Source of the DNA: Enterococcus sp. RIT-PI-f | GTDB lineage: Bacteria; Bacillota; Bacilli; Lactobacillales; Enterococcaceae | DNA: 64,000 nt | Assembly (NCBI RefSeq): GCF_001297065.1 | Contig: NZ_LHOX01000022.1 | Span: 108,514-172,513, forward strand | Reading direction: 5' to 3' | Part shown: positions 35,038 to 45,891 of the stretch, piece by piece | Numbering within the stretch: position 1 is the first letter of the stretch | Layout of the letters: each line of letters starts with the position of its first letter | Translations under genes and position numbers: made by a program | The notes under the pieces: generated by a model | Told to the model about the DNA's origin: nothing | The model's input: the letters and a program-made list of their open reading frames with translations, nothing else | The model's database searches: none

Positions 35038-35062
35038 GAGAGAATAGTCGTTGCTGTCAGGT

Positions 35063-35737
35063 TTATACTGTGTAAGCTTTTGTCAGAAACTCAGGAACTT
35101 CCGTCAAAGAAGGCAAAATCGTCAATACTTTTTCTTCAATGATCGTTGTTGGCGCGATCAAATCAGGAATCATGATGACCGAGATCCCCGCACGATGCGC
35201 GGCATGGATCCCATTGGCTGAATCTTCTAAGATAACCAAGGACTCTTTCGGCACATCAAGGATCTGTTGGGCTTTTTCAAAAATTTCAGGATCTGGTTTG
35301 GCTTTCGTCACATCATCAAAACAGACGATTGTTGGAAATTCAGCTGTTAAATCAGCAGCCTCTAGTAAGGTATCGATGACTGCCCGCTGATTGCTGGACG
35401 CCAAAACCCTGGGAATCTGCTGCTCATCTAAGAAACGCAATATCTCATGCACCCCTGGTTTCAATTCTGCTGTCCCTTGTCTGAACATAGTCACCGTTCG
35501 ATCAAATGCCGATTGAATGAAACGATCCACCGTATCCTGCCCAAATTCCGAGTCAAAACGTGTGTGATAGGCCGCCCAAACTTCTTCATCAGATACACCG
35601 ACGTAGGCCAGATAAAGATCTTTGCTATATGGGATCCCCATTTCATCCGCCACCACTTGCGTTGCCTGATAATAAAGCCATTCTGTATCAAATAACAAGC
35701 CATCCATATCGAAAATCATACCTTGCAGTTTAGTCAT
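35063..35737 (-). CDS. HAD-IA family phosphatase / beta-phosphoglucomutase-like
   Basis: 224 residues. Motif I DMDGLLFDTE near residue 10, motif II LASSNQ near 115, and motif IV LEDSANGIHAA near 170, with an all-alpha cap of the subclass I type. The substrate is unknown; sugar phosphates are likely. It overlaps the folC stop by eight bases, suggesting co-translation. Confidence 0.85.
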   Translation of the reverse strand: MTKLQGMIFDMDGLLFDTEWLYYQATQVVADEMGIPYSKDLYLAYVGVSDEEVWAAYHTRFDSEFGQDTVDRFIQSAFDRTVTMFRQGTAELKPGVHEILRFLDEQQIPRVLASSNQRAVIDTLLEAADLTAEFPTIVCFDDVTKAKPDPEIFEKAQQILDVPKESLVILEDSANGIHAAHRAGISVIMIPDLIAPTTIIEEKVLTILPSLTEVPEFLTKAYTV

Positions 35738-37052
35738 TGCTTCCTCCTATTGATCGTAATAATTCTCTTACCTCTGAAACAAAATATAACGAACCTGTGA
35801 CTAACAATAAGTCTTCATTGGTCATTTTTTCTAATAACTCAGCTAATCCAAATTGCCATAATGACACCGTTGAGATTCTTTTTGAATCGATTTCTTGATA
35901 CCCAGCAGCTAAGTTCACTGCTTTGGGAAAATCAAAGGTGGTCATATAAATATCTGCCTGGGGGATTTGCAATAGTTGTTCTAGCATTTCCGAGATATTC
36001 TTGGTTTCTAAAGCAGAAAAAAGGATATGGATCCGATAGTCACCGAACTCTTCCTTCATCGTATCCACCAATCGTGTCATTGCATGGGTGTTATGGGCCC
36101 CATCCAAAATCACCAATGGTTCCTGACTTAGTTTCTCCATCCGTGCAGGCCAGTGGGCTTTTTTTAAGCCATTGCGGACATTTTTGGCTGTAAATGGCAC
36201 CTGTTGCTGCGCACAATATAATGCATACAATTGAATCGCCACACCCGCATTTTCTGGTTGATGGCGGCCCAACATCGGCGTGATCAAGTGTTTGATCTTG
36301 CCTTGCTCATTTTCAAAATCAAATACTTCCCCCCATGATGGATCAGGGTGACGGTACTTGACTTGATAGCCTTCTCCCATATGATAGGTCGCGGCATTGT
36401 TTTCTTTGGCTTTGGCATCGATCACGGATAATGCCGGCTCTGAGATGTTCCCTGTCACCAACGGGACGCCTGGTTTGACGATCCCCGCTTTATGGGCAGC
36501 AATTGCTTCAACGGTATCCCCTAGAACATCCATATGATCCATCCCAATCGTCGTAATCGCCGTCAGAATCGGTGTGATCACATTGGTACTATCCAACAGG
36601 CCTCCAAGACCGACTTCGATCAAAGCAACATCGACTTTCTGTTCAGCAAAGTACCCCAACGCGATCGCCGTAATGATTTCAAATTGCGTGATACCAGTCA
36701 CATCTTCTTCTGCATCCATTTGCACGACGATGGGTTGTACCCGTTCCACCCAGCCAACCAAATCTTCATCTGAAATAAAGGTGCCATTGATTTCGATCCG
36801 TTCATTGAAAGACTCGATATGCGGAGACGTAAATGTCCCAACATGCAGACCGTTTTCTTCTAATAAACTACGCAAATAACTAACGGTTGATCCTTTCCCA
36901 TTGGTTCCAGCGATATGGATCATGGCTACTTCTTTCTCAGGATTGCCTAGTCGCTTCAATAACGCCTCAACACGGCGTAATCCTGGCCTGATACCAAATG
37001 TTAAACGTCCATGGATCCATGCAATTGCTTCTTCGCTTGTCATCTCATTCAC
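35730..37052 (-). CDS. folC: Folylpolyglutamate synthase / dihydrofolate synthase
   Basis: 440 residues, Mur ligase family. ATP site GTNGKGST at 49-56 and folate/ATP segment FTSPHIESFNERI near 78-90. It adds glutamates to folates and may also form dihydrofolate. It is downstream of valS, as in many Firmicutes, but separated from it by a terminator. Confidence 0.93.
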   Translation of the reverse strand: MNEMTSEEAIAWIHGRLTFGIRPGLRRVEALLKRLGNPEKEVAMIHIAGTNGKGSTVSYLRSLLEENGLHVGTFTSPHIESFNERIEINGTFISDEDLVGWVERVQPIVVQMDAEEDVTGITQFEIITAIALGYFAEQKVDVALIEVGLGGLLDSTNVITPILTAITTIGMDHMDVLGDTVEAIAAHKAGIVKPGVPLVTGNISEPALSVIDAKAKENNAATYHMGEGYQVKYRHPDPSWGEVFDFENEQGKIKHLITPMLGRHQPENAGVAIQLYALYCAQQQVPFTAKNVRNGLKKAHWPARMEKLSQEPLVILDGAHNTHAMTRLVDTMKEEFGDYRIHILFSALETKNISEMLEQLLQIPQADIYMTTFDFPKAVNLAAGYQEIDSKRISTVSLWQFGLAELLEKMTNEDLLLVTGSLYFVSEVRELLRSIGGSND

Positions 37053-37120
37053 CTCATGTTTATTTTAACAAAAAATGAAGGGCATGCCTAATCTCTCTCC
37101 TCATCTTTGTTATTTAGCTT

Positions 37121-37154
37121 AAAAAAAAGAACAGCTCAAATTTCTAGCTGTTCT
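37121..37154 (-). terminator. valS terminator
   Basis: GAACAGCT / AGCTGTTC stem with a T run on the minus strand. Confidence 0.85.
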
Positions 37155-37199
37155 CTTCTTTACATCATGATCATCCATGCTGCCAATACTTGGTCTTGC

Positions 37200-39839
37200 T
37201 TATTGAATCGTCCGTAATTGTTCGATTCGTTCTTGCACTTGTTGTTTCTTCTCAAGGTAATCCGCTTCTTTACTGCGTTCTTGCGCAACCACGTCTTCAG
37301 GGGCATTGGCCACAAAGCGCTCATTCGATAATTTGCCTTGAACGCGTTTGACTTCTTGGTTATATTTATCCAATTCTTTTGCCAATCGGCTGATTTCTTC
37401 TTCGATATTGATCAAGCCTGCCAGCGGCAAGTAAATCGTCGCCCCGGTCAAAATCGCGGACATTGCAAGCTCTGGCGCATCCAGTTCATTGGAAATCACC
37501 AATTCTTCCGGATTACAGAAGCGCTCGATATAATTTTTGTTGTTGATCAAAAACTCTTCTACGGTTTGATCGTTCGTTTGGATCAATAGCGTGATTGGTT
37601 TGGACAATGGCGTGTTGACTTCCGCACGAATGTTGCGGACTGAACGAATCAACTCTTTCAAGACTTCCATCCCGTGGGCCGCTTTGTCATCGGACCATTC
37701 TGGTGCCACTACTGGATAATCCGCTACGACGAGGGATTCACCGGTATGCGGTAATTTGCTCCAAATTTCTTCCGTCACAAATGGCATGATTGGATGCAGC
37801 AAGCGAAGAATTTGGTCAAGAACATGAACCAAAATGCTCTTGTTGACCTGTTTGGCCACTTCGTTATCGCCATACAACGTTTCTTTGGACATTTCGATAT
37901 ACCAATCACAGAAATCATCCCAGATAAAGTTATATAATTGACGACCAGCTTCACCAAACTCGAACCGTTCAAATAATTCAGTGACTTTTTCGATGGTTTC
38001 ATTTAGACGGGTCAAGATCCAACGATCAGCGACAGATTTTTCACCAGAAAAATCGATATCTGTTACTGTCATCCCTTCCACATTCATCAAGACAAACCGA
38101 GAAGCATTCCAGATTTTGTTGATGAAGTTCCAAGCAGCATCCATTTTTTCATAACTGAAACGGACATCTTGCCCAGGGGCAGACCCATTCGATAAGAACC
38201 AACGTAAGGCATCGGCACCATATTTTTCAATGACTTCCATCGGATCGATCCCGTTGCCCAATGATTTGCTCATTTTGCGGCCTTGTTCATCACGAATCAA
38301 CCCATGGATCAAGACATTCTCAAAAGGGCGTTTGCCTGTGAATTCCAAACTTTGGAATATCATCCGGCTAACCCAGAAAGCAATAATATCATAGCCTGTA
38401 ACCAACGTATTGGTTGGGAAGTAGCGTTGATAATCTGCGCTTTGCTCATCTGGCCAACCCATGGTTGAAAATGGCCACAATGCTGAACTGAACCAAGTAT
38501 CTAAGACGTCAGGATCTTGTTGCCAATTCTCTGCATCTTCTGGTGCTTCTAAGCCAACATACATCTCGCCTGTTTCTTTATGATACCATGCTGGAATTTG
38601 GTGGCCCCACCATAGTTGACGAGAAATGACCCAATCGTGGACATTATCCATCCAACGTAAAAACGTTTGATTGAAACGTGGCGGATAGAATTCCACTGCG
38701 TCTTCCGTTCCTTGATTGTCGATTGCTTGTTTGGCAAGAGGCGCCATTTTCACAAACCATTGCGTGGATAGTCTAGGTTCTACGACAACCCCAGTACGCT
38801 CTGAGTGACCCACACTGTGGACCATTTTTTCGATTTTGATCAAACGGCCTAGTGCATCTAAGTCTTTGACGATTTGTTTTCTAGCGGCAAAACGATCCAT
38901 GCCCGCATAAGCTCCCGCTAAATCGTTCATTGAGCCGTCTTCATTCATCACATTGACTCTTGGCAAGTCATGGCGGTTACCTACCTCAAAGTCATTTGGA
39001 TCATGTGCTGGGGTGATTTTCACCACACCTGTTCCAAATTCTTGATCCACATACGTATCGGCTATGATTGGAATTTCTTTATTGACCAATGGCAAAATCA
39101 CCATCTTACCGATCAAATCTTGGTAACGCACATCATCTGGATGTACAGCAATGGCTGTATCTCCTAACATTGTTTCTGGTCGAGTCGTAGCGATCTCAAC
39201 AACACCACTACCGTCTGCCAATTCATAAGACATATGATAAAAGGCGCCTTCGATGTCTTTATGGATCACTTCAATATCAGATAAAGCTGTCCGTGCTTGG
39301 GGATCCCAGTTGATGATATACTCCCCACGATAGATCAATTCTTTCTCATATAAAGTCACAAAGACTTTGCGGACTGCTTCTGACAAACCGTCATCCAGCG
39401 TGAAGCGTTCACGACTGTAATCCAAAGACAAGCCCATTTTGGCCCATTGCTCGCGAATATGGCCTGCATATTCTTCTTTCCAGTCCCAGACTTGCTCAAT
39501 AAATTTTTCCCGACCTAGATCATAGCGAGAAATGCCTTGTTCTCTCAATTTTTCTTCAACTTTGGCTTGGGTTGCGATCCCCGCATGATCCATTCCTGGC
39601 AGCCATAAGGTGTCAAAGCCTTGCATCCGTTTTTGGCGAATGATGATATCTTGCAATGTTGTATCCCAAGCATGGCCTAAATGTAATTTTCCTGTTACGT
39701 TTGGTGGCGGGATCACGATCGAATAGGGTTTGGCTTCTGGATTGCCGCTTGGTTTAAAGCGGTCATGATCAAGCCAGTTTTGATAGCGTCCGGCTTCAAC
39801 TTCTTGGGGATTGTATTTGGTTGATAATTCCTCTGTCAT
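37200..39839 (-). CDS. valS: Valyl-tRNA synthetase
   Basis: 879 residues. HLGH at 53-56 within [20 protein letters not shown] near 520, the editing domain between, and a C-terminal coiled coil ([20 protein letters not shown]). Charges tRNA-Val with valine. I chose ATG 39839 behind AGGAGG; the longer in-frame start lies in the leader. Expression is set by the T-box upstream. Confidence 0.97.
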   Translation of the reverse strand: MTEELSTKYNPQEVEAGRYQNWLDHDRFKPSGNPEAKPYSIVIPPPNVTGKLHLGHAWDTTLQDIIIRQKRMQGFDTLWLPGMDHAGIATQAKVEEKLREQGISRYDLGREKFIEQVWDWKEEYAGHIREQWAKMGLSLDYSRERFTLDDGLSEAVRKVFVTLYEKELIYRGEYIINWDPQARTALSDIEVIHKDIEGAFYHMSYELADGSGVVEIATTRPETMLGDTAIAVHPDDVRYQDLIGKMVILPLVNKEIPIIADTYVDQEFGTGVVKITPAHDPNDFEVGNRHDLPRVNVMNEDGSMNDLAGAYAGMDRFAARKQIVKDLDALGRLIKIEKMVHSVGHSERTGVVVEPRLSTQWFVKMAPLAKQAIDNQGTEDAVEFYPPRFNQTFLRWMDNVHDWVISRQLWWGHQIPAWYHKETGEMYVGLEAPEDAENWQQDPDVLDTWFSSALWPFSTMGWPDEQSADYQRYFPTNTLVTGYDIIAFWVSRMIFQSLEFTGKRPFENVLIHGLIRDEQGRKMSKSLGNGIDPMEVIEKYGADALRWFLSNGSAPGQDVRFSYEKMDAAWNFINKIWNASRFVLMNVEGMTVTDIDFSGEKSVADRWILTRLNETIEKVTELFERFEFGEAGRQLYNFIWDDFCDWYIEMSKETLYGDNEVAKQVNKSILVHVLDQILRLLHPIMPFVTEEIWSKLPHTGESLVVADYPVVAPEWSDDKAAHGMEVLKELIRSVRNIRAEVNTPLSKPITLLIQTNDQTVEEFLINNKNYIERFCNPEELVISNELDAPELAMSAILTGATIYLPLAGLINIEEEISRLAKELDKYNQEVKRVQGKLSNERFVANAPEDVVAQERSKEADYLEKKQQVQERIEQLRTIQ

Positions 39840-39949
39840 TGAGATTCCTCCTGTTTGGCTTACTTGATGCTGCAAGTTGTGCTGTTGTTCAAAGGCTGTT
39901 GCTTTCAGAGGCATTCCTCTTGCCACTAAAGATCATCACCATACCGTAT

Positions 39950-40212
39950 ACAGCAAAAAGCACCCTAAATGCCGAGGCATTTAGGGCGCTGATACGCGGT
40001 ACCACCTAAATTGCAGATTTCTCTGCCACTTTGACGTGAGTTAACGGTCACGACGCGTTTGTCCTTGGATCAACCTGATCTTCAGATCAAAGACCTTCAA
40101 GCTACCTTCTTTGTTTCTGGGAAAGTCTTGCACCAACCGACTTTTCTCTACACACCAGGGCAACAAATACTCCTCTTGAACCTTGTCTTGTTATGTCATT
40201 CTTGTTTCATCT
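39950..40212 (-). promoter_or_regulatory. T-box riboswitch (valine) before valS
   Basis: On the minus strand the antiterminator T-box sequence AGGTGGTACCGCG is complete, followed by a terminator (CGCCCTAAATGCC/GGCATTTAGGGTGC and a T run, 39950-39991). Stem I features are seen further up: GAGGAGTA and GGTTGGTGCAAG. The probable specifier triplet is GTA in GAAGGTAGC, a valine codon. Uncharged tRNA-Val would allow readthrough into valS. Confidence 0.92.
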
Positions 40213-40218
40213 TGACTC

Positions 40219-40247
40219 ATTCTACAATGAAGCTTGTGAAAAGTCAA
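40219..40247 (-). promoter_or_regulatory. valS promoter
   Basis: TTGACT (40242-40247), 17-bp spacer, TAGAAT (40219-40224), immediately after the tpx stop codon. Confidence 0.85.
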
Positions 40248-40739
40248 TCAGCGGTTTGCTTTGGCTGCTTCAATTGCTGCGTTGTAATCCGGTTCTTGGG
40301 CAATTTCTGGGACAATCTCAACGTGACGGATAACACCATCTGCATCTAAGACAAAGATCGCACGGGCGAAATGGCCAAATTCTGGGATCATGATGTGGTA
40401 TGCTTCACCGAACGTATTCGCTGGATCGTGTAAAACGATCATATCGACACCTTCTTTGCCGCACCAGTTCTCTTGTTCTTCTTTGGTATTATTTGAAATC
40501 GTTACGAAATGAATATCATCTATTTGGCTGGCTTCTTGATTAAAGCGCTTGGTTTGCAGGGCACACACCCGCGTATCGATATCAGGAACCACACTGATGA
40601 TGGTTGCTTTTCCTAAAAAACTAGCCAGCGTGTATTCTGTATCATCTAAACTCTTCAAACGAAAATCATGGGCGATATCCCCCACTCGTGGTTGATCACC
40701 TGGCACCTCATAGACAGTTCCTTTACGTGTCACTTGCAT
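40248..40739 (-). CDS. tpx: Thiol peroxidase
   Basis: 163 residues, atypical 2-Cys peroxiredoxin. Peroxidatic Cys59 in DTRVCALQTKRF and resolving Cys93 in ENWCGKEG. It reduces hydroperoxides using thioredoxin. I chose ATG 40739 behind GGAGAG; the longer frame is a run-up of basic residues. The gene follows rex on the same strand. Confidence 0.93.
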   Translation of the reverse strand: MQVTRKGTVYEVPGDQPRVGDIAHDFRLKSLDDTEYTLASFLGKATIISVVPDIDTRVCALQTKRFNQEASQIDDIHFVTISNNTKEEQENWCGKEGVDMIVLHDPANTFGEAYHIMIPEFGHFARAIFVLDADGVIRHVEIVPEIAQEPDYNAAIEAAKANR

Positions 40740-40804
40740 ATCATCTCTCCTATTGCGTTTTCTCCCAGTATAAGGAAGAATCAGCGAAAACGAAAAGGAT
40801 TTGC

Positions 40805-41458
40805 TCAAACCTTCGTTTTTTGTGAATAGGTCGTGTCAAAAAAGATCAATGTCTGTAATTCAGTGGTTAAATCAATATATTGGATATTCACGGCTTTCGG
40901 TACGACGACCGGATCAGGTGCAAAGTTTAATATTGCTGTGATGCCGGCATCGACGATGGCATCGATCGCGTGTTGCGAATAGCGGCTAGGAACTGTCGAA
41001 ATGGCGACTGTGATGCCTTTTTCTTGCACGGTTGCTGCCAATTGGTCCATGCCGTATACATACTGATCGCCGATCGTTTGGCCAACGATAGATGGGTCAT
41101 TGTCAAAGACCGCGGATACGGACAAATTTTCGTTGCGGCGGAAATTGTTATTGGCCAAAGCTTTGCCTAAATTCCCGAAGCCAATCAAGGCAATTTTCTT
41201 TTCTTCGTTGGTTTCAAGAATATGACTCAATACCTCGATCAAGTATGGAACATCATAGCCATATCCGCTGCGGCCTAATTCACCTAAGTGAGAAAAGTCG
41301 CGACGAATCGTTGCAGATGGAACTTGTGTAATCTCCGCAAATTCTTTTGATTTGATTCGTTGGACACCAGTAGCATCCAGAAGTTTTAAGTGCCTTAAAT
41401 ACGCTGGCAATCGTTTGGCCGTTGCTTTGGGCAATTTCTTTTCTCTTAAGAACTCCAT
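40805..41458 (-). CDS. rex: Redox-sensing transcriptional repressor Rex
   Basis: 217 residues. Winged-helix DNA-binding domain at the N-terminus (PSATIRRDFSHLGELGRSGYGYDV near 48-71) and Rossmann NADH-binding domain (ALIGFGNLGKAL near 91-102). It senses the NADH/NAD+ ratio and represses fermentation and respiration genes. ATG 41458 has AGGAGG at seven bases; an adjacent ATG three bases upstream is too close. Confidence 0.95.
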   Translation of the reverse strand: MEFLREKKLPKATAKRLPAYLRHLKLLDATGVQRIKSKEFAEITQVPSATIRRDFSHLGELGRSGYGYDVPYLIEVLSHILETNEEKKIALIGFGNLGKALANNNFRRNENLSVSAVFDNDPSIVGQTIGDQYVYGMDQLAATVQEKGITVAISTVPSRYSQHAIDAIVDAGITAILNFAPDPVVVPKAVNIQYIDLTTELQTLIFFDTTYSQKTKV

Positions 41459-41470
41459 CATCCTACCTCC

Positions 41471-41521
41471 TTGTTAAATCATTCACATATCGAGTGTAGC
41501 ACGTTGAAATTTGAATAGCAA
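41471..41521 (-). promoter_or_regulatory. rex promoter with Rex operator
   Basis: TTGCTA (41516-41521), 17-bp spacer, TACACT (41493-41498, with TGC extension). Just downstream TTGTTAAATCATTCACAT (41471-41488) matches the TTGTGAA-N4-TTCACAA Rex box at 12 of 14 fixed positions. It predicts autoregulation by Rex. Confidence 0.75.
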
Positions 41522-41545
41522 GAAATTATTCACAAACTTTCCCGC

Positions 41546-41583
41546 TAAAAAGCCTACACGTCCGATAAACGGCGTGCAGGCTT
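41546..41583 (-). terminator. thiI terminator
   Basis: AAGCCTACACG / CGTGCAGGCTT stem with one mismatch and a T run on the minus strand. Confidence 0.8.
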
Positions 41584-41615
41584 CCAGCATTTCGCTGTTT
41601 TTATTTTTCAGCTTT

Positions 41616-42821
41616 TTATAAAAAATCAGCAAACTCTTCGTTCTTGGTTTGATTGGCAGTGATTTGCTCGATTTTCAACCCCGCCATGGCACGGCTGATC
41701 ATTCCCTCAATATCTAAACGTGCCTCATACAAATGAACTTTCTCCAATTTTGGCCGTGTCTTTGGTTGTGGCGGCGCAAAAATTGTACAACAGTCTTCAA
41801 AAGGTTGGATCGCAAGGTCAAACGTGTCGATTTCTTGGGCAACATCAATGATCTCTAGTTTATCCATCGTTGCCACTGGGCGGATGATGGGTGTGGTTGT
41901 TACTTCATTGATTGCAACCATCGATTGTAAAGTTTGTGAAGCCACTTGCCCTAATGATTCACCATTCAAAATCACCAATCCATGGCGTTGTTCCCGAATC
42001 GCGTCTGTGATTCTGAGCATCATCCGTCGGGTCAATGTCATCCAATAGCCTTGCGGCACACGGTTTTTGATTTCTTCTTGCACTTCGGTAAAGGGCACTT
42101 CGATAAATTGGATACTGCCGACATAGGGCACCAATTTTTCGGTCAAGTCTTTGGCTTTTTGCAACGCTTGTTCACTTGTGTATGGTGGACTTGCAAAATG
42201 GACAGCTTCGATCTCGACCCCACGCTTCATGGCATAATAGCCAGCAACTGGTGAATCGATCCCGCCAGACAGCATCAGCATCCCTTTCCCACTAGTTCCC
42301 ACTGGCAAACCGCCAGCACCTTGGATCGTTTCATAAGACAAATAAGCGCCATCCATCCGAATCTCTACCCGCAGATTGATATCTGGTTTCTTCATTTGCA
42401 CGCGGATATCTGGGAAAATATCAAACACGGCATTCCCTAAAGTCAGATTCAGTTCATTACTGTCTTGGATGAAAGTATGATCGCTGCGTTTGGCAGTGAT
42501 CTTAAAGGTTTCTTCCCCAGTATAAATTTCTTTCATCAATGTGCGAACGGATTCTTTTAAGACGTCGATATCTTTTTCGACACGAATACTTGGTGAGAAA
42601 TTTTGAATACCAAAGACTTTCTGCAGCTTCGGTATGATCAGTTGACCTTCAGCGCCATTCAACAATAAGTGCATCCGATCTCTTTCGGCATGGATCTTCA
42701 CATCAGGAAAATCTGCCAGCGTCCGTTTCACATTTTCTGCCAGTTGCATAATAAAGCTGCGACGGTTTTTCCCTTTGGTAGATAGTTCGCCATAACGAAC
42801 CATGATTTCTGTATAATTCAC
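41616..42821 (-). CDS. thiI: tRNA 4-thiouridine synthase
   Basis: 401 residues: N-terminal ferredoxin-like and THUMP regions followed by a PP-loop domain ([17 protein letters not shown] near 185). No rhodanese domain, as usual in Firmicutes. A cysteine pair in EDCCTIF near residue 350 fits the sulfur carrier position. It sits 27 bases behind the desulfurase that should feed it sulfur. Confidence 0.95.
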   Translation of the reverse strand: MNYTEIMVRYGELSTKGKNRRSFIMQLAENVKRTLADFPDVKIHAERDRMHLLLNGAEGQLIIPKLQKVFGIQNFSPSIRVEKDIDVLKESVRTLMKEIYTGEETFKITAKRSDHTFIQDSNELNLTLGNAVFDIFPDIRVQMKKPDINLRVEIRMDGAYLSYETIQGAGGLPVGTSGKGMLMLSGGIDSPVAGYYAMKRGVEIEAVHFASPPYTSEQALQKAKDLTEKLVPYVGSIQFIEVPFTEVQEEIKNRVPQGYWMTLTRRMMLRITDAIREQRHGLVILNGESLGQVASQTLQSMVAINEVTTTPIIRPVATMDKLEIIDVAQEIDTFDLAIQPFEDCCTIFAPPQPKTRPKLEKVHLYEARLDIEGMISRAMAGLKIEQITANQTKNEEFADFL

Positions 42822-42848
42822 GAATAAACTCCTTTTTCTGTCGATTGA

Positions 42849-43991
42849 TTAGTTGATTTTAGAAAACTTCTGATACAGTTGATGAAAGACGATCAAGAAT
42901 TGCTCGACTTCTGCCATTGTATTGCTCTCATCTAAACTGATACGCACCGCTGATGTCGCTAAGTCATTGGTGACATGCATGGCATGCAACGTGCTGCTGG
43001 CCATTTTTTTGCGGGAAGAACAGGCACTGGTAGTAGATATATAAATTTGCTTTTCTTCAAATGCATGGACCAATACTTCACCACGGATCCCTTTTAATGA
43101 AAAGCAGAGGATGTGTGGGGCAAAGCCTTCAGTACGAGAAAATAAGGTGACTTTCTCATAGCTGGCCAAAGCCTCCAGTAAGTATTGTTTTAATTGTTGC
43201 ACATGTTTTGGTCTTTCAGCTTTTTGTTCTACGGCTAAGCGCAAGGCTTTGGCCATGGAAGCAATCGCTGGTACGTTTTCAGTACCGCTGCGCTGGTTGT
43301 TTTCTTGCCCACCGCCTGTCATCAGAGGCGCTAGTTTTCGGCCTTCTTTCCAGTATATGAACCCCACACCTCGTGGCCCATGAAATTTGTGGGCAGAAAA
43401 TGTTGCAAAATCGACGCGGGCTGGCAGCCATTCCTCTTGGGCTACTTTAGTGATGGCTTGGACAGCATCCACATGAAAGTGAATTGTCGGATAGGCGTCA
43501 AGGACAGCCGCAATTTCTTTGATGGGCTGAATACTGCCGATTTCATTGTTGACTGCCATGACCGATACCACAATCGTTTCCTTGCGGATCATATCGGCAA
43601 GTGCGGCGACGTTGACAAAGCCTTGTCCATCAACTGGTGCAATACTAACGTCAAAGCCCATTTCTGCTAATTGCGCTGCAGTTTCACTTACAGCTGGATG
43701 TTCAATACTCGATATGATCAAATGATTGCCGTAGGCTTTCTTGGCTAATGCAGTTCCTTTCAGCACCCAGTTGTCCCCTTCTGTTCCACCACTTGTAAAG
43801 GCGATCTCAGATGATTTGACAGATAGCATGTTTGCAATTTGCTGTCTTGATTGCTGCAGCAACCGATTGGATTGACTGCCTAAATCATGGAGACTGGAGG
43901 GATTACCGATGATGCGCTGACTGACTTGTGTATATGTATGTAAAGCTTGAGGGTAGATGGCTGTTGTGGCACTGTTGTCAAAATAAATCAA
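42849..43991 (-). CDS. Cysteine desulfurase (IscS/NifZ-like) paired with thiI
   Basis: 380 residues, fold-type I PLP enzyme. The PLP lysine is in SAHKFHGPRG and the active-site cysteine in STTSACSS. As in B. subtilis nifZ-thiI, its place directly before thiI implies a dedicated sulfur supply for 4-thiouridine in tRNA. Confidence 0.93.
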   Translation of the reverse strand: MIYFDNSATTAIYPQALHTYTQVSQRIIGNPSSLHDLGSQSNRLLQQSRQQIANMLSVKSSEIAFTSGGTEGDNWVLKGTALAKKAYGNHLIISSIEHPAVSETAAQLAEMGFDVSIAPVDGQGFVNVAALADMIRKETIVVSVMAVNNEIGSIQPIKEIAAVLDAYPTIHFHVDAVQAITKVAQEEWLPARVDFATFSAHKFHGPRGVGFIYWKEGRKLAPLMTGGGQENNQRSGTENVPAIASMAKALRLAVEQKAERPKHVQQLKQYLLEALASYEKVTLFSRTEGFAPHILCFSLKGIRGEVLVHAFEEKQIYISTTSACSSRKKMASSTLHAMHVTNDLATSAVRISLDESNTMAEVEQFLIVFHQLYQKFSKIN

Positions 43992-44131
43992 TGATAGGAC
44001 CCTTTCTCTAAAAAATTCTTTCCCATTATAACTGGTGCAGCTGACACTTTCAAGGTTTGTTCATCAATGTTGCGATTTTATAAAGAATGGCTATTGTGTC
44101 ATTCAGATCATCATGCACTGATCGATCGCAG

Positions 44132-44166
44132 AAAGAAAGCCAGCCGTTTTGCACTGGCTGGCTTTG
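44132..44166 (-). terminator. ezrA terminator
   Basis: AAAGCCAGCC / GGCTGGCTTT stem followed by a T-rich tract just after the ezrA stop. Confidence 0.85.
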
Positions 44167-44169
44167 GGA

Positions 44170-45891
44170 TTAGACTAAATCTCGGTTATTGAAATAAAAG
44201 TTTTCGATTCGTTTGAAGGCGCCTGGTTCGACACGTTCTAAAGCTGTCCCAATTTCATCTAATGCATCTTGATAGCGATACTCTTTGCTGAAAAGATACA
44301 AGGCTTTGTCGATGGCTGCTTTGATATCTGGATGGGAATGACGGTAACGATTGGCATATTGCATCATTTGCTCCGTCAACGCTGCCGCATCGACTAAATC
44401 GTGGGTTTGTTCATCTAAGAGATCTAGGTCATCTTCACAGACAGAAACCAATTTGTTGATGTCTTGCATGTTGATGCGGATCTTGTTCAATTCTTTCCCA
44501 AGATCTTCGACACGATCTGTAGCCACAAAGAAGAATTCTAAGTATTCTCCTGGCAAACCTGGCAAACGTTGTTTTTCGACGAAGCGTTTCAAGTTGCGCA
44601 AACGGAACTCGAAGGTTTCCACTTTTTCGTGGGCAACTTTTTCACCACGGCGCAATTCTGCCAATGATTCATCGATCTCAACTTGTTGACTTTCGACGTC
44701 ATCAAGGATTTTGTAGGCATCTTTATAGTAGCTTTGCACTTCTGAATAAGGAATTTCATGATTTTCAAGTTGCGGTAAATAGTCACTGTTCCGGCGTGCC
44801 AACTCATCAACTTCCGTTTGGAAGCCGCGGACACGGCCCAATTCATTGTGATTCAACGTATAGCTTTGTGCGGTATGATCCAATTCGATCAACAATTGAC
44901 GGTTATTCTTTGTGGCATGTTCAATGTAATCAACGATCACTTGGCGGTTCTTCAACACATATTTCTTGGCATTGATCTCCCGCTCCATAACGGTATACAA
45001 GCCGTCAATATCACTGGCCGTATCACGATTGGCAACTTCGACAGTAGCCACTTCTGTTTTGGCAAGATCATTGGTTGAGTTTTCCACACGTTTTTTCACA
45101 CGATTGATGTCATCTTGGAAATTCTGTTCAGGAAAGACATATTTTTGATCAAGCAGTTTTTGGTACCCGTCTTGGATCTCTTTTAATTGGTCTGGGAAAG
45201 TCCGGCTCAAGTCTTCATACGCAGCCGGGATACGTTTCATCAGATCTTCGACTTCATAGGTGTGTTGTTCCGCTTGATCTAGGACTTCGCGGGCTTCAAC
45301 TGGATCGCCTGATGTATTCAATGTCACAAATTGCGTGAATTCAATTTCGATATTTTTGATTTGTTTTTGTAATTCGTTGTAGGCTGGTCCGAACTCTTCA
45401 CCTTGTTCACGAAGATGTTTCTTCAGTTCTTCATAAACATCTAGCGCTTTTTGGACTTCTAATGAATTACGCTCTTCACTCTCACGCAATTCTTTCAATC
45501 CTGCACGGATCTCTTCGACTTGGCTTTCCATATCATTCATGGTTGCTTCGGCTTGTTCGATTGCACCTTTGGCTTTAAAGAAGCGAATCCGCTCATTCAG
45601 CTCTTCAACTTCAAAAATTTGACTTTCCAACTCAGCAAATGACTTCGTTGAGATATCTGTCCATTGCTGGTTCCATTCCCGGAACGTATTTTGACTCTGT
45701 CCGACAAGGTGCATACGTTTGACTTCATCGACCTCTTCTATGACTGGCAAGTCAAACAGATTTTCTTTGCGCTTTTCCAAGACATTCAGCTTTTCTTGGT
45801 TTTTCTTTCGCATAAAATAGCCGATTGCATATAGAATCGCTGCAATGACGATAATTGCAATGACAATGCCGAAGATGATATTAGTTCCCAT
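44170..45891 (-). CDS. ezrA: Septation ring formation regulator EzrA
   Basis: 573 residues. Single N-terminal membrane helix (IIFGIVIAIIVIAAILYAIGY) followed by long spectrin-like coiled-coil repeats to the C-terminus. EzrA binds FtsZ and links division to wall synthesis in Gram-positive cocci and rods. Monocistronic with an untranslated leader of about 120 bases. Confidence 0.95.
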   Translation of the reverse strand: MGTNIIFGIVIAIIVIAAILYAIGYFMRKKNQEKLNVLEKRKENLFDLPVIEEVDEVKRMHLVGQSQNTFREWNQQWTDISTKSFAELESQIFEVEELNERIRFFKAKGAIEQAEATMNDMESQVEEIRAGLKELRESEERNSLEVQKALDVYEELKKHLREQGEEFGPAYNELQKQIKNIEIEFTQFVTLNTSGDPVEAREVLDQAEQHTYEVEDLMKRIPAAYEDLSRTFPDQLKEIQDGYQKLLDQKYVFPEQNFQDDINRVKKRVENSTNDLAKTEVATVEVANRDTASDIDGLYTVMEREINAKKYVLKNRQVIVDYIEHATKNNRQLLIELDHTAQSYTLNHNELGRVRGFQTEVDELARRNSDYLPQLENHEIPYSEVQSYYKDAYKILDDVESQQVEIDESLAELRRGEKVAHEKVETFEFRLRNLKRFVEKQRLPGLPGEYLEFFFVATDRVEDLGKELNKIRINMQDINKLVSVCEDDLDLLDEQTHDLVDAAALTEQMMQYANRYRHSHPDIKAAIDKALYLFSKEYRYQDALDEIGTALERVEPGAFKRIENFYFNNRDLV

